Origin: Acidobacteriaceae bacterium
GTDB lineage: Bacteria > Acidobacteriota > Terriglobia > Terriglobales > Acidobacteriaceae
NCBI GenBank assembly: GCA_003131315.1
Contig: PKUV01000097.1
Location: 1-48,845 of the forward strand
Reading direction: 5' to 3'
DNA: 48,845 bases
Shown here: in pieces, positions 16,101-25,697 of the stretch
How the letters are laid out: the number at the start of each line of letters is the position of its first letter
Numbering within the stretch: the first letter of the stretch is position 1
The notes under the pieces: generated by a model
What the model was told of the DNA's origin: nothing
Seen by the model: the letters and a program-made list of their open reading frames with translations, nothing else
Databases searched by the model: none
Made by a program: the position numbers and the translations under genes

Positions 16101-16176
16101 AACCAGGTGTCAGGTCTCAGATGTCAGGTCTCGGCAATCGAGATCTCCTGAGACCTGAGACGTAAGAACTGAGAAC
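16101..16176 (+). repeat. Inverted pair of heptad arrays (TCTCAGG family), rpsK-rpsD spacer
   Basis: Left units AACCAGG, TGTCAGG, TCTCAGA, TGTCAGG, TCTCGGC (16101-16135). Right units TGAGACC, TGAGACG, TAAGAAC, TGAGAAC (16149-16176). About 22 of 30 positions pair. The layout and sequence closely resemble the rpsM-rpsK spacer, as if the two are copies. Confidence 0.85.
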
Positions 16177-16239
16177 TGATTTTTTCAATCGGGACGAAAG
16201 GGTCGCCACCCCGTAAACCGATTTCAATAAAGGAGAAAA

Positions 16240-16869
16240 ATGGCACGTTATACCGATGCAGTGTGTCGTCTTTGTCGCCGGGAAGGGATCAAGCTCTTCC
16301 TCAAAGGCACGAAGTGCTTCAGCGACAAATGTCCCATTGAGAAACGCAACTTCGCTCCCGGACAACACGGGAAAGACAGGAAGACCAAGGTTGTAGGCTA
16401 CGGTCTGCAGTTGCGCGAAAAACAGAAAGCCAAGCGCATCTACTTCACCCAGGAAGGACAGTTCCGGAATTACTTCGAGAAAGCGGTCCGGTTCAAGGGT
16501 GTGACGGGTGCGAAACTGCTCGAGCAACTCGAGCGGCGTCTGGACAACGTGGTCTATCGGCTGGGCTTCGGCATTTCCCGCCGTCAGGCGCGCCAGTTGG
16601 TGCGTCACGGGCACGTGCAGGTGAATGGACGCAAGGTGAACATCCCTTCGTACGAGGTCAGCGTCGGCGAAGAGATTGCGATTCGCGAGAGCAGCCGCAA
16701 GGTGCCGATTCTCGAAATCGCGAAGGATTTTGCCAGTCATCAGCCGGCGCCGGTGTGGTTGGAGATTGATCGCGAGAACTACAAGGGGCGCGTGATTGCG
16801 CTGCCGAGACGCGAAGACATCCAGTTGCCGGTGAACGAGCAGTTGATAGTTGAGTTGTATAGCAAGTAG
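16240..16869 (+). CDS. rpsD: 30S ribosomal protein S4, zinc-binding form
   Basis: S4 nucleates 30S assembly and, in many bacteria, regulates the alpha operon. The 209-residue product has an N-terminal zinc motif (CRLCRREG, then [11 protein letters not shown], four Cys), the S4 RNA-binding domain around residues 95-160 ([31 protein letters not shown]) and normal length. AAAGGAGAAAA before the ATG is a strong ribosome-binding site. No tRNA or other gene lies between it and rpoA. Confidence 0.97.
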   Translation: MARYTDAVCRLCRREGIKLFLKGTKCFSDKCPIEKRNFAPGQHGKDRKTKVVGYGLQLREKQKAKRIYFTQEGQFRNYFEKAVRFKGVTGAKLLEQLERRLDNVVYRLGFGISRRQARQLVRHGHVQVNGRKVNIPSYEVSVGEEIAIRESSRKVPILEIAKDFASHQPAPVWLEIDRENYKGRVIALPRREDIQLPVNEQLIVELYSK

Positions 16870-16881
16870 GGATGCGTCGCG

Positions 16882-16966
16882 CGCTGTTCGTCGTTCGCTA
16901 ATCGCTAGTCCTTCGCGGACAGCCGGTTTTAGCGAACAGCGAACGACGAATAGCGACCAACGACTG
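16882..16966 (+). repeat. Inverted pair of heptad arrays (GTCGTTG family), rpsD-rpoA spacer
   Basis: Left units CGCTGTT, CGTCGTT, CGCTAAT, CGCTAGT, CCTTCGC (16882-16916). Right units GCGAACA, GCGAACG, ACGAATA, GCGACCA, ACGACTG (16932-16966). Bases 16882-16905 and 16932-16955 pair at 21 of 24 positions. Confidence 0.85.
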
Positions 16967-17076
16967 ATTTTTTGGCCCACCATTCGCGCCAGATCAGCCC
17001 GCAGCGGCGCTTGATCCGAACCTGGGCCGGTTCGGAGAGCCGCCGCGGAGCTACATGGCCGAGAGGAGAACACACG

Positions 17077-18108
17077 ATGCTCTGGAGAGGTTTTCAAAAA
17101 CCGAAGCGGCTGGCGAGCGATACCAGTTCGCTCACCGATAAATACGGGATGTTCTGGGCGCAGCCGTTTGAGCGCGGCTTTGGCACTACCATCGGCAATG
17201 CGCTGCGGCGCGTGATGCTGAGTTCGATCGAAGGCGCGGCCGTTACCGCGGTGAAGATCGAAGGCGTGCTGCATGAGTTTCAGTCGATCCCGGGTGTGGT
17301 CGAGGATGCGACCGACATCATCCTCAACATGAAGCAGGTCCCGTTCAAACTTGCGGGAGATGGTCCGAAAGCGATTTACCTGCGCGCCGATCAGCCGGGT
17401 GTGGTTACCAGCGGCATGATCGAAGCCGACGGCGATGTGGAAGTGCTCGATAAGGAAATTTACATCGCGACGGTGAGCGAGGGCGGGAAGCTCGACATGG
17501 AAATGCGCCTGAAGCGCGGCCGCGGTTACGTTTCAGCCGACAAGAATTTCGAGGACGATCTGGGCATCGGATTCATTCCGATCGATTCCGTGCACACGCC
17601 GGTGCGCAAGTGCAACTACACCGTCGAAGCGGCGCGTTTGGGGCAGATCACCGATTACGACAAGCTGACGGTCGAGGTCTGGACGAATGGTTCGATCACT
17701 CCGGGTGATGCGCTTGGACTGTCGGCGAAGCTGGTGAAGGATCACATGAATATCTTCATCAACTTCGAAGAGGAGATCGAGACGGCGTCGGCGAGCGAAG
17801 AGCGCAGGCCGGAGATCAAGAACGAGAACCTGAACCGTTCGGTCGAGGAACTCGAACTCTCGGTGCGCAGTTATAACTGCCTGAAGAACGCCAACATTCA
17901 GTCGATCGGCGAACTGGTGCAGAAGACCGAAGCCGAGATGCTGAAGACGAAAAATTTTGGCCGGAAGTCGCTGAACGAAATCAAGGAGATCCTCTCCTCG
18001 ATGGGTCTGAGCCTGGGTATGAAGATCGACGAGCACGGGAACGCCGTGCCCGGACCGACTTCGAACCAGGTGCTGCCCGCTTCAGCGTACGGCGACAACG
18101 ATCTGTAG
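17077..18108 (+). CDS. rpoA: RNA polymerase subunit alpha
   Basis: Alpha dimerises to scaffold the polymerase and contacts UP elements and activators. The N-terminal domain covers residues 1-240 ([41 protein letters not shown]). The C-terminal domain near 265-330 has the [23 protein letters not shown] helix and [17 protein letters not shown] chose the ATG at 17077, after GAGAGGAGAA, giving 343 residues. The frame is open to 16972 but that segment does not look like alpha. Length is normal. Confidence 0.97.
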   Translation: MLWRGFQKPKRLASDTSSLTDKYGMFWAQPFERGFGTTIGNALRRVMLSSIEGAAVTAVKIEGVLHEFQSIPGVVEDATDIILNMKQVPFKLAGDGPKAIYLRADQPGVVTSGMIEADGDVEVLDKEIYIATVSEGGKLDMEMRLKRGRGYVSADKNFEDDLGIGFIPIDSVHTPVRKCNYTVEAARLGQITDYDKLTVEVWTNGSITPGDALGLSAKLVKDHMNIFINFEEEIETASASEERRPEIKNENLNRSVEELELSVRSYNCLKNANIQSIGELVQKTEAEMLKTKNFGRKSLNEIKEILSSMGLSLGMKIDEHGNAVPGPTSNQVLPASAYGDNDL

Positions 18109-18110
18109 AG

Positions 18111-18194
18111 CATTGAGTCATTGGGGCATTGAGTCATTGAATCATTGAAATGAATGACTCAATGACTCAATGACTCAATCATTCAATGATTCAA
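18111..18194 (+). repeat. Inverted pair of octad arrays, rpoA-rplQ spacer
   Basis: Left 8-bp units CATTGAGT, CATTGGGG, CATTGAGT, CATTGAAT, CATTGAAA (18111-18150). Right units ATGACTCA three times, ATCATTCA, ATGATTCA (18154-18193). The arms are complementary over almost 40 bases with about six mismatches and nearly no loop. The array begins two bases after the rpoA stop. Confidence 0.88.
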
Positions 18195-18205
18195 TGGGGT
18201 AATCC

Positions 18206-18721
18206 ATGCGTCACAAAGTTGCAGGATACAAGTTAGGTCGGACCACTTCGCATCGTCGCGCGATGCTGCGCAACATGGTCACGTCGATCATCATGGAAGA
18301 ACGCATTGAGACGACCGTGATCAAGGCGAAGGCGGTGCGTCCGCAGGTCGAGAAGATGATCACGCTCGGCAAGAAGGGCGATCTGGCGGCGCGGCGGCGG
18401 GCGGCGGCCTATTTGATGACGGACGAAGCGGTCCGCAAACTTTTCGATACAGTGGCTCCGCGCTTCGGTGACCGCAAGGGCGGATATCTGCGGATCGTTC
18501 GTACCGCGTGGCGGAAGGGTGACGGCGCCGAAAAGGCGTTCATCGAACTGCTAGGTAGCGAGCAGGTGCTCGATGAAAAGCGCCAGAAGCGCGCCGAAGT
18601 CCGCGCCAAACGTGCCGAAGAGAACCGCAAGGCAATGGAACACGCCGAAGCGCAGGCGCAGAAGGACATGGCCGCCAATGAGGCTGAAGGCAAGACTGAG
18701 GGTAGCGACAAGAAAGAGTAG
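18206..18721 (+). CDS. rplQ: 50S ribosomal protein L17
   Basis: L17 closes the alpha operon. The family domain covers the first 120 residues ([37 protein letters not shown], then [26 protein letters not shown]). The remaining 50 residues are a charged, probably helical tail rich in Lys, Glu, Ala and Arg, so 171 residues exceeds the usual 115-130. GGGGT lies six bases before the ATG. No hairpin with a T-tract was seen after the gene. Confidence 0.96.
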   Translation: MRHKVAGYKLGRTTSHRRAMLRNMVTSIIMEERIETTVIKAKAVRPQVEKMITLGKKGDLAARRRAAAYLMTDEAVRKLFDTVAPRFGDRKGGYLRIVRTAWRKGDGAEKAFIELLGSEQVLDEKRQKRAEVRAKRAEENRKAMEHAEAQAQKDMAANEAEGKTEGSDKKE

Positions 18722-18832
18722 CCGCCGGAGTAAAGAATATTTTCAGGGAGAAAGGGCGTCCCGTGTTTCATTTTACTGTCGCCCGGCGAAGGCTGGTATG
18801 TGTAGGGCGATGATCTCAAGAGAGGAGACTAG

Positions 18833-19039
18833 ATGAAAGATCCGGTTTTTGAGAATCTCAGCTATAGCCAGCAAGCCAGCAGCCAGAAGATGAGAATTAA
18901 CTGGCACGTCATAGCCGTTGCAGCCCATGAAGATAAAGGGCGCACGGAAGGGAAGAAGGATGTAGCAAAGTATCGAGAGCGAGTGATCGGACACTTGCAA
19001 ACCATCATTCAGAAGTTGGAGCGCGGAGACCGTAGGTAG
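18833..19039 (+). CDS. Small hypothetical protein
   Basis: A 68-residue frame with a good GAGAGGAGA seven bases before its ATG. The product is charged and probably helical in its second half (KDVAKYRERVIGHLQTIIQKLERGDRR), with no signal peptide or membrane segment. I do not recognise the family. It follows the L17 gene by 110 bases on the same strand and precedes another small unknown gene. It could be a real small protein or chance; the ribosome-binding site is the main support. Confidence 0.5.
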   Translation: MKDPVFENLSYSQQASSQKMRINWHVIAVAAHEDKGRTEGKKDVAKYRERVIGHLQTIIQKLERGDRR

Positions 19040-19069
19040 CCTTCCACTAGTAGCGACAAGGAGGTTCTC

Positions 19070-19435
19070 ATCAAACAATTGATTATTATGGTATTTCTGG
19101 CGTCTACGTTTGTGGCGGCTAAGGATAAATCACTAGATAGTTATCCATTGAGGCTGGAGGTGCAGACGCAAGATTTTTCCGGCAAGGGCACGCGCGTTAC
19201 AACCGGGGCGATATCATCTGATGCGGCTTGCAACTTTGTCGTGACAGATGAGCGGATGATATATGTTGTGGAGAATCGTAACTTTCTTAACTGCCATACA
19301 TGGACGCCCGGCACCATTCTGGCGGCGAGGGAGGCTAAGGTATGGGGAGTGCCTTATATCGAGTTTGCATGGACAGACGAACACGGGAAGATCAAGACAC
19401 AGAAGTACACGCTTCTAAATAAGCGACTTCGCTAA
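19070..19435 (+). CDS. Small secreted protein of unknown function, unusual start
   Basis: The frame encodes a hydrophobic N-terminus (KQLIIMVFLASTFVAAKDK) that looks like a signal peptide, then about 100 residues with two cysteines (AACNFVV and NFLNCHTW) that could form a disulfide. I do not know the family. The first standard start is TTG at 19079, but a strong GGAGG (19060-19064) lies 14 bases before it and only five before an in-frame ATC at 19070. The ATC would restore a complete MKQLIIMV-type leader. An AUC start is therefore possible; otherwise TTG or the ATG at 19088 is used. Confidence 0.55.
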   Translation: MKQLIIMVFLASTFVAAKDKSLDSYPLRLEVQTQDFSGKGTRVTTGAISSDAACNFVVTDERMIYVVENRNFLNCHTWTPGTILAAREAKVWGVPYIEFAWTDEHGKIKTQKYTLLNKRLR

Positions 19436-19557
19436 CGGTTCGGGTGAATGGTGAACCGGGGGACGGTCCACGTCGGGCACTCGTCGAATTCCTAGGGACG
19501 TATCCGGACTCTCGAGTGAATCGCCACGTTGCCCGTTTCGTGATCCGCCGCCCGCAT

Positions 19558-21116
<1,559 letters not shown>

Positions 21117-21131
21117 GGGAAGAGACCGATT

Positions 21132-21593
21132 TTGACTGCGTCCCGTCCCAATCTTCTGCGCGCCTGGTGGCCAGCCGTCGTCTGGATCGGTCTCATCGCG
21201 TTTGAGTCCACCGCTCTCTTCTCGTCAGAGAACACCGGCAGCATGTTGTTTGGGCTGTTGACTCGACTGCTCGGCCAAATCAGCCTCTACGACTTCCTCA
21301 TCTTTCATCACTATCTACGCAAGACTGGGCACGTCGTCGGGTACGGCATGTTGAGCCTGCTGCTGCTGCGTGGCTGGAGAGCTACGCTCGGTCGAGTTCA
21401 TACCTTGTTGTTGCGCACGGCGCTGTTGTCCTGGTTGGGGACCGCCTGCGTTGCCGCGATGGATGAATGGCACCAGAGCTTCATTCCGTCGCGCACGGGC
21501 ACGGTGCGGGATGTCGCGCTCGATATCGTGGCGGGCGTGGGGTTTCTACTGATCGCGTATTTGTGGTTGCGCCGGTCGGAGAGGGCCGCCTGA
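21132..21593 (+). CDS. VanZ-like membrane protein
   Basis: The 153-residue product has four hydrophobic segments and the VanZ family features: a conserved HYLRKTGHVVGYGMLSLLLLR stretch near residue 60 and DEWHQSFIPSRTGTVRDVALDIVAG near residue 110. VanZ itself gives low-level teicoplanin resistance by an unknown mechanism; most relatives have no known role. The start is TTG at 21132, with AGGGAAGAGA about ten bases upstream. It lies 15 bases after guaB, so cotranscription is likely. Acidic DEWHQ and RD residues are intact. Confidence 0.85.
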   Translation: MTASRPNLLRAWWPAVVWIGLIAFESTALFSSENTGSMLFGLLTRLLGQISLYDFLIFHHYLRKTGHVVGYGMLSLLLLRGWRATLGRVHTLLLRTALLSWLGTACVAAMDEWHQSFIPSRTGTVRDVALDIVAGVGFLLIAYLWLRRSERAA

Positions 21594-21655
21594 TTTCCCC
21601 GTAGAGACGCGGCAAGCCCACTGTTGTCGTCCGGGTCCTTAGTAGGCAGGTTTTT

Positions 21656-21718
21656 CACCACGGAGCCACGGGGGAACCCCTTTCTTGTTTTTCTCCGTGA
21701 CTCTGTGTCTCCGTGGTG
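21656..21718. terminator. 9-bp-period inverted pair between convergent genes
   Basis: Left arm from 21656 (CACCACGGAG then CCACGG) pairs with a right arm 21693-21718 ending CTCCGTGGTG; the outer 15 bases match at 14 positions. The right arm is built of 9-bp units such as CTCCGTGAC and TCTGTGTCT. It sits between the ends of the VanZ-like gene and the opposite-strand MFS gene, so it may terminate both. The same class is at 28200 and 44926. Confidence 0.6.
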
Positions 21719-21742
21719 GGTTCGCTTTGGGAAGCGGCGTCA

Positions 21743-23032
21743 TCATCGTTGTCGCGTCTCTACAGACCGTTCTCGCGCGGGCGAACGGTGCGCCAGCAGG
21801 GCCACCGCCGAGACCGTCGCGATCCCCGCCGACAAATAGAACGGGACCGCTGCGCCGTAGACTTTCCAAAGTGCTCCGGTGATGACGCTCGAGAGCAGCG
21901 TGGTTACGCTGGTGAGAAACGAATAAATTCCAAGAGCACGACCACGGACATCGGTGTCCACGCTTTCCACGACCAGTGCCTTGAGCACGGGATTAGTCAA
22001 CGCATAGAAGAGTCCGTAGAAGGCCATGCTCAGCCAGATCGCCAGTTGGGAAGGCTCGAGTGCGAAGACAAAATAGACGATGGCGAAAACGAAATATCCG
22101 GCGGCGGCGATGGCCGAGCGCGAGAAGCGGTCGCTGAACTTGCCGGCCGGCCAGGACAGCAACGTAAACATGATGTTGAAGACCAGTCCCAGCAGTGGCG
22201 CCTGAGATGCTGGAATGCCGATATTTCCGGCACGCAGGACGAGGAACATGTCACTGGAATTTCCCAGCGAAAACAGTGTGACCACGGCCAGCACGTAGTA
22301 AAAGCCGAGCGGCAGTTTGGGCAGCCAGTCGGATTTGCTCGTGGAGAGACGGGCGCCCTCGCCCGTCCAAGCCGAGCGCAGCTCGGCAGCCGCCTGCGGC
22401 CGCGGCAACTCCGGATTCGCTCCAGCTTCCACGAGCGGGTTGCTGGCGCGGTGAACCTCGCGGATTCCAACCCAGGCGACGATTACGCACAGCGCTCCCG
22501 GGATCGCGGCGGACGCGAACACGCCTCTCATGCCGAAGCGCCCGATCACCGCCAGCGCCAGCAGCGGCCCGGCGATGGCGCCGGCGGAATCCATGGCCTG
22601 AATCAGGCCGTAGGCCGAGCCGATGTTGGACTTGTCGACCGACTCGGCAACCATCACGTCGCGGGCGGTTCCACGGACGCCTTTGGCGAAGCGATCGGAA
22701 AAACGAATTCCCAGAATTTGCCACCACGAAGAAACCAGCGCCAGCAGTGGCTTCACCGCGTTGGCCATGAAGTATCCGCCGACCACGATGGGCTTGCGGT
22801 GCGAAACCTTGTCGGCCAGGTAGCCCGAGAAAAGCTTGGCAAAGGACGCCACACTCTCGGCGATGCCTTCGATGATTCCAAGTTGCCCTGGTCCGGCGCC
22901 GAGCGATGCGAGAAAGGCGGGCAGGACCCAGTACGCCATTTCGCTGGCCGTGTCGTTGAGGAACGAAGTCAGGCCGAAAGCGTATATGTTGCGGGGGGTA
23001 GATTGGGAACGTGGTGGGGGCGGTGTATCCAT
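21743..23032 (-). CDS. Major facilitator superfamily transporter
   Basis: The 429-residue protein has about twelve hydrophobic segments in two halves of six. It opens NIYAFGLTSFLNDTASEM and has a typical loop 2-3 (GYLADKVSHRKPIVVGGY) and a matching second-half loop (GKFSDRFSRSAIAAAGYF). The FLNDTASEM opening resembles uncharacterised acidobacterial exporters; the substrate is unknown. Start chosen at the ATG at 23032 (MDTPPPP); the frame is open 17 codons further. The long central loop (about residues 195-240) contains a palindromic DNA repeat that also occurs outside genes. Confidence 0.85.
   Translation of the reverse strand: MDTPPPPRSQSTPRNIYAFGLTSFLNDTASEMAYWVLPAFLASLGAGPGQLGIIEGIAESVASFAKLFSGYLADKVSHRKPIVVGGYFMANAVKPLLALVSSWWQILGIRFSDRFAKGVRGTARDVMVAESVDKSNIGSAYGLIQAMDSAGAIAGPLLALAVIGRFGMRGVFASAAIPGALCVIVAWVGIREVHRASNPLVEAGANPELPRPQAAAELRSAWTGEGARLSTSKSDWLPKLPLGFYYVLAVVTLFSLGNSSDMFLVLRAGNIGIPASQAPLLGLVFNIMFTLLSWPAGKFSDRFSRSAIAAAGYFVFAIVYFVFALEPSQLAIWLSMAFYGLFYALTNPVLKALVVESVDTDVRGRALGIYSFLTSVTTLLSSVITGALWKVYGAAVPFYLSAGIATVSAVALLAHRSPARERSVETRQR
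22348..22367. repeat. GACGGGCG palindrome inside the MFS coding sequence
   Basis: Arms GACGGGCG and CGCCCGTC around CCCT, in frame inside the central cytoplasmic loop of the transporter (residues about 222-228, around AWTGEGARL). A second palindrome, GCCGAGC/GCTCGGC, follows at about 22371-22387. The identical 8-base arms occur at 43485-43504 around AGGA, in an intergenic spacer. Confidence 0.7.
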
Positions 23033-23137
23033 GTCCGTCCATTGAAAATAGCATGGGCAGGGATGCAGCGCTGTCGGATGCAAGGTCCCGACTCTTAGCA
23101 GGCGAAAGAACTCAACACTTCACTGCAAAAAGGGAAG

Positions 23138-23192
23138 GGCACGAGGTTACTCGTGCCGCCAAGTCGCTGAGAATGTGCTCGCGCTTTAGCGC
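23138..23192. repeat. Two-hairpin dyad with TTTA loop
   Basis: GGCACGAG/CTCGTGCC around GTTA (23138-23157), then after 23 bases GCGC/GCGC around TTTA (23181-23192). The plan matches the element at 40096-40161 (8-bp stem, 24-base gap, TTTA hairpin), and both gaps contain GAATG. It lies between two minus-strand genes, 3' of the one at 23219. Confidence 0.65.
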
Positions 23193-23218
23193 CTGAGGTG
23201 TGCTTTTTCAGTAGCCTG

Positions 23219-24700
23219 TTAGTCGACAAGAGCGGCGGACTCGGAGGGAACTGCGGGTGGCGCCACTTCCGGCGCCGGTGGCGTTGTTGTCGCGGCGCGC
23301 GTTCCGATTCCAATCTGCATGGCGGTATTTTTCGGAAATTCCACTTCGCGCCCTCGCGCCATGAAGTGCGAGTAAACCGAGACCGCGGCTCCGTAGGCTC
23401 CCATGGTGGTGCCGAAGGCGCGGGAGCGTGCGAGCGCGCCCACTACCATCCCCACTAACTTGAATCCGCCCAAGCCGCCTGCGGCCCCCCTGCCTGCGCC
23501 GTCCTGTCCGCTTCCGACTCTGTCGCGATCCCCTACGGACATCATGGCCAGTCCGAGCGACATTGCCGTCGCCAGGTAACGCGACTTCGAGGTAGTCGCT
23601 TCAGCGCCACCTTCGGAATCCAGTTTCACGTTGGCATCTTTGCCGGCTTGCACGCCTTCGAGCGTAGACACGACCTTCTGCTCAATGCCATCGGGCGGAA
23701 CAAGTTCCGAGAATGCGATGCGCAGCTGTCCGTTCTTTTTCATGCGACGCGCCGGCTGTGCCTGCTTGACCGTGCCCTTCAGGCGGCTGCCTTGAGGAAG
23801 GATCAGGCGTTCACCATCCATCAGCGGCTCCGAGAGGACTGCTTCCACGTCCTGACCCTTGCGGGCGGTAGCGGACGACAACGGTGTGACCAGCCGAGCG
23901 TGAACCACGCTTCCCTCGGGAATTGCGCTGCCGATCGAGGAGGCCATCGGGGCGGTCATCACCTCGCTCCCGAAATCCAGTGGGTCCTCCAATTCGGCGA
24001 AGTACACGGTTCCGGCCGGGATGTATTGCCGGTGAACCGGCAATTGCGCCGCCCCGTAGCGTTCCAGACGGTGGATTTTCCCGGGCGTCTTCAGCTGTTT
24101 TATGGCGTTGTCCCATTCCTGCCGGGCTTGCTGCTTCGCCTCTTTGGTCTTTTCGGACGCCATGTCCTTTGCGCCATTTTTCTTTTCTTTTGCGTTCGCC
24201 GCAGTGACCAACTCGATGATCTGGCCTGAGCCGGGAGTGACGCTGGTATGCAGCGGGAAACGTCTGCCGTCGGCCAGCACCAATTCATGGAAGCCGACTT
24301 CAACCCTCCGCAGGGGCGTGAAATCCGCATTCAGCGCCGCTAAAGTACGCTTGCCGCCTGAGATCTCCTCGATCTTCGTGATTTCGCCGATGATCTCAGA
24401 ACCAACGGGCACGACAATGTGGTCAAACGCATATACCGGCTCCACGATGCGCGCGTGGACCGGCTGTCCCACCTTCTTCACCCGGATTTCCCGATCCAGA
24501 GCCACTTGCAAAGGTGCGCCTTTCGCTACGGTCAGAGCAACCGTCTGCGGCGGCGCGGGCTGGGCTGGGTTACTGGAGGCGGATGCAGGTTTGCGCTCGG
24601 AACCCGGAGTGAGTTGGGGAACTGGAACATCCTGAGCCTCGATTGCGCAGGTCCATGTGAAGATAAGCAGAATCGTGCACAATGCGCGACGTAGTGCCAT
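23219..24700 (-). CDS. Large secreted protein of unknown function, VirB10/TrbI-like repeats
   Basis: The 493-residue product has a signal peptide (MALRRALCTILLIFTWTCAIEAQ) and a low-complexity Pro/Ala/Ser region. Then come at least three related beta-rich units with the pattern hydrophobic-Pro-x-Gly-Ser/Thr: VPVGSEIIGEI, IPAGTVYFAEL and LPQGSRLKGTV. Similar strings occur in the beta-barrel of VirB10/TrbI proteins, but no other secretion genes are nearby, so I give no function. A glycine-rich hydrophobic stretch (about residues 385-450) might be a membrane segment. The ATG at 24700 follows GGGGAGAA. Confidence 0.75.
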   Translation of the reverse strand: MALRRALCTILLIFTWTCAIEAQDVPVPQLTPGSERKPASASSNPAQPAPPQTVALTVAKGAPLQVALDREIRVKKVGQPVHARIVEPVYAFDHIVVPVGSEIIGEITKIEEISGGKRTLAALNADFTPLRRVEVGFHELVLADGRRFPLHTSVTPGSGQIIELVTAANAKEKKNGAKDMASEKTKEAKQQARQEWDNAIKQLKTPGKIHRLERYGAAQLPVHRQYIPAGTVYFAELEDPLDFGSEVMTAPMASSIGSAIPEGSVVHARLVTPLSSATARKGQDVEAVLSEPLMDGERLILPQGSRLKGTVKQAQPARRMKKNGQLRIAFSELVPPDGIEQKVVSTLEGVQAGKDANVKLDSEGGAEATTSKSRYLATAMSLGLAMMSVGDRDRVGSGQDGAGRGAAGGLGGFKLVGMVVGALARSRAFGTTMGAYGAAVSVYSHFMARGREVEFPKNTAMQIGIGTRAATTTPPAPEVAPPAVPSESAALVD

Positions 24701-24736
24701 GTTGATTTCTCCCCGTGGTTGGCTAGCTTGATCCCT

Positions 24737-24742
24737 ATTGTA
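24737..24742 (-). promoter_or_regulatory. Possible -10 element for the secreted protein gene
   Basis: On the minus strand TACAAT lies 36 bases before the ATG at 24700, preceded at the right distance only by a poor -35 match. The spacing leaves a leader of about 30 bases that includes GGGGAGAA. Confidence 0.35.
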
Positions 24743-24873
24743 GAGCAATTGGTGCCGCAGGAGTTACAGGTTTGGATGCAGATGTCAGGGCGCAGGAAAG
24801 CCAAAATCGACCCAGTCAAGGGCCGACAGCTGAACACCTCTTTCCCAGGCCGCTTCCAGTAGAATAGAGATAC

Positions 24874-25314
24874 ATGTCCGACCGCACCTTTACCCTCGTA
24901 GAAGCGCAAATGCTCCTGCCGATTCTGGAATCGCTGCTGAGGCAGGCAATCCACGGCAAGAAGCTGATTGAAGACGTGGACGCCGAGTTGCAGGAGACGG
25001 CGCACCGCGTTTTTCTCAACGGCGGCATGATGCTGAATGTGGTCCATCTGGCGCGGCGCAAGGCGGAGCGCGAGAAGGCGATTCGGCGCGTCAAGGATGC
25101 CCTCGCCGAAATTGACGCGACCGGCGTGCAGGTGAAAGATCTCGACATCGGATTGCTCGATTTCCCCTGCAAGGTGGAAGGGGAGATCCTCCTACTGTGC
25201 TGGAAGCTGGGCGAGCCAACGATCGCGCATTGGCACGGGACGACCGAGGGCTTCGCCGCCCGGAAGCCGATTGACGAGCGGATCGCGAACACGGGAAAGA
25301 AGCGGCCGAAGTAA
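24874..25314 (+). CDS. DUF2203 family protein
   Basis: The 146 residues match the DUF2203 family, whose function is unknown: it begins RTFTLVEAQMLLPILESLLRQA, has a central helical region and ends with the conserved VEGEILLLCWKLGEPTIAHWHGTTEGFAARKPID. It has no signal peptide, so it is cytoplasmic. TAGAAT at 24860-24865 lies only nine bases before the ATG, which suggests a leaderless or very short-leader transcript. The upstream neighbour is divergent. Confidence 0.85.
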   Translation: MSDRTFTLVEAQMLLPILESLLRQAIHGKKLIEDVDAELQETAHRVFLNGGMMLNVVHLARRKAEREKAIRRVKDALAEIDATGVQVKDLDIGLLDFPCKVEGEILLLCWKLGEPTIAHWHGTTEGFAARKPIDERIANTGKKRPK

Positions 25315-25320
25315 GCGGGC

Positions 25321-25369
25321 GTTGAGCTTGCGGCTTTTAGCTTTTGGCTGTTAGCTCTCAGCTTTCAGA
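25321..25369 (+). repeat. Heptad array (AGCTATT family) after the DUF2203 gene
   Basis: Seven units in one phase: GTTGAGC, TTGCGGC, TTTTAGC, TTTTGGC, TGTTAGC, TCTCAGC, TTTCAGA, starting six bases after the stop codon. It resembles the map-infA and rpsH-rplF arrays, showing that the heptad arrays are not confined to the ribosomal superoperon. Confidence 0.75.
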
Positions 25370-25378
25370 AAACCCTAG

Positions 25379-25470
25379 ACCGAAGGACGCCGATAAAACC
25401 GAAGGACGCCGATAAATTTGTCATCCTCCATTAAATTTGTCATCCTGAGCGAAGCGAAGGACCTGCTTTT
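25379..25470. repeat. 19-bp tandem duplication and GTCATCCTGAGCGAAGCGAAGGA-type element
   Basis: A 19-bp unit starting ACCGAAGGACGCCGATAAA is repeated exactly (25379-25397, 25398-25416). It is followed by TAAATTTGTCATCCT twice (25413-25427 and 25432-25446), and the second copy runs into CATCCTGAGCGAAGCGAAGG. That last string is a motif I recognise as dispersed in many soil-bacterial genomes; a search would be needed to count copies. The rest of the 383-base spacer, 25471-25697, shows no gene that I can support. Confidence 0.65.
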
Positions 25471-25697
25471 CGCCCGCGTCACCGCTGCCGATCCCGGGGC
25501 TGTGCATCGGAAATCTACCTTTCCGCAGCCTCCTAGAAAATACTGCAAGTTCAGGATCGCACGCCGTTCTTTTACTGGAGAACGCTTCGAGCACGCGGTG
25601 AGCAGGGTGGGCGAAGGTACGACCCAAGCCATGCACTATCGGGATCGAGCGATAGCCGGGCGTTCTGCTAAAATCACGCTATCTGAGGCGATCACTT

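Noticed and set aside
21713-23098. 461-codon plus-strand frame opposite the MFS gene
   Set aside because: The minus-strand product has twelve membrane segments and MFS motifs, while this one is Arg/Gly/Asp-rich without a motif.
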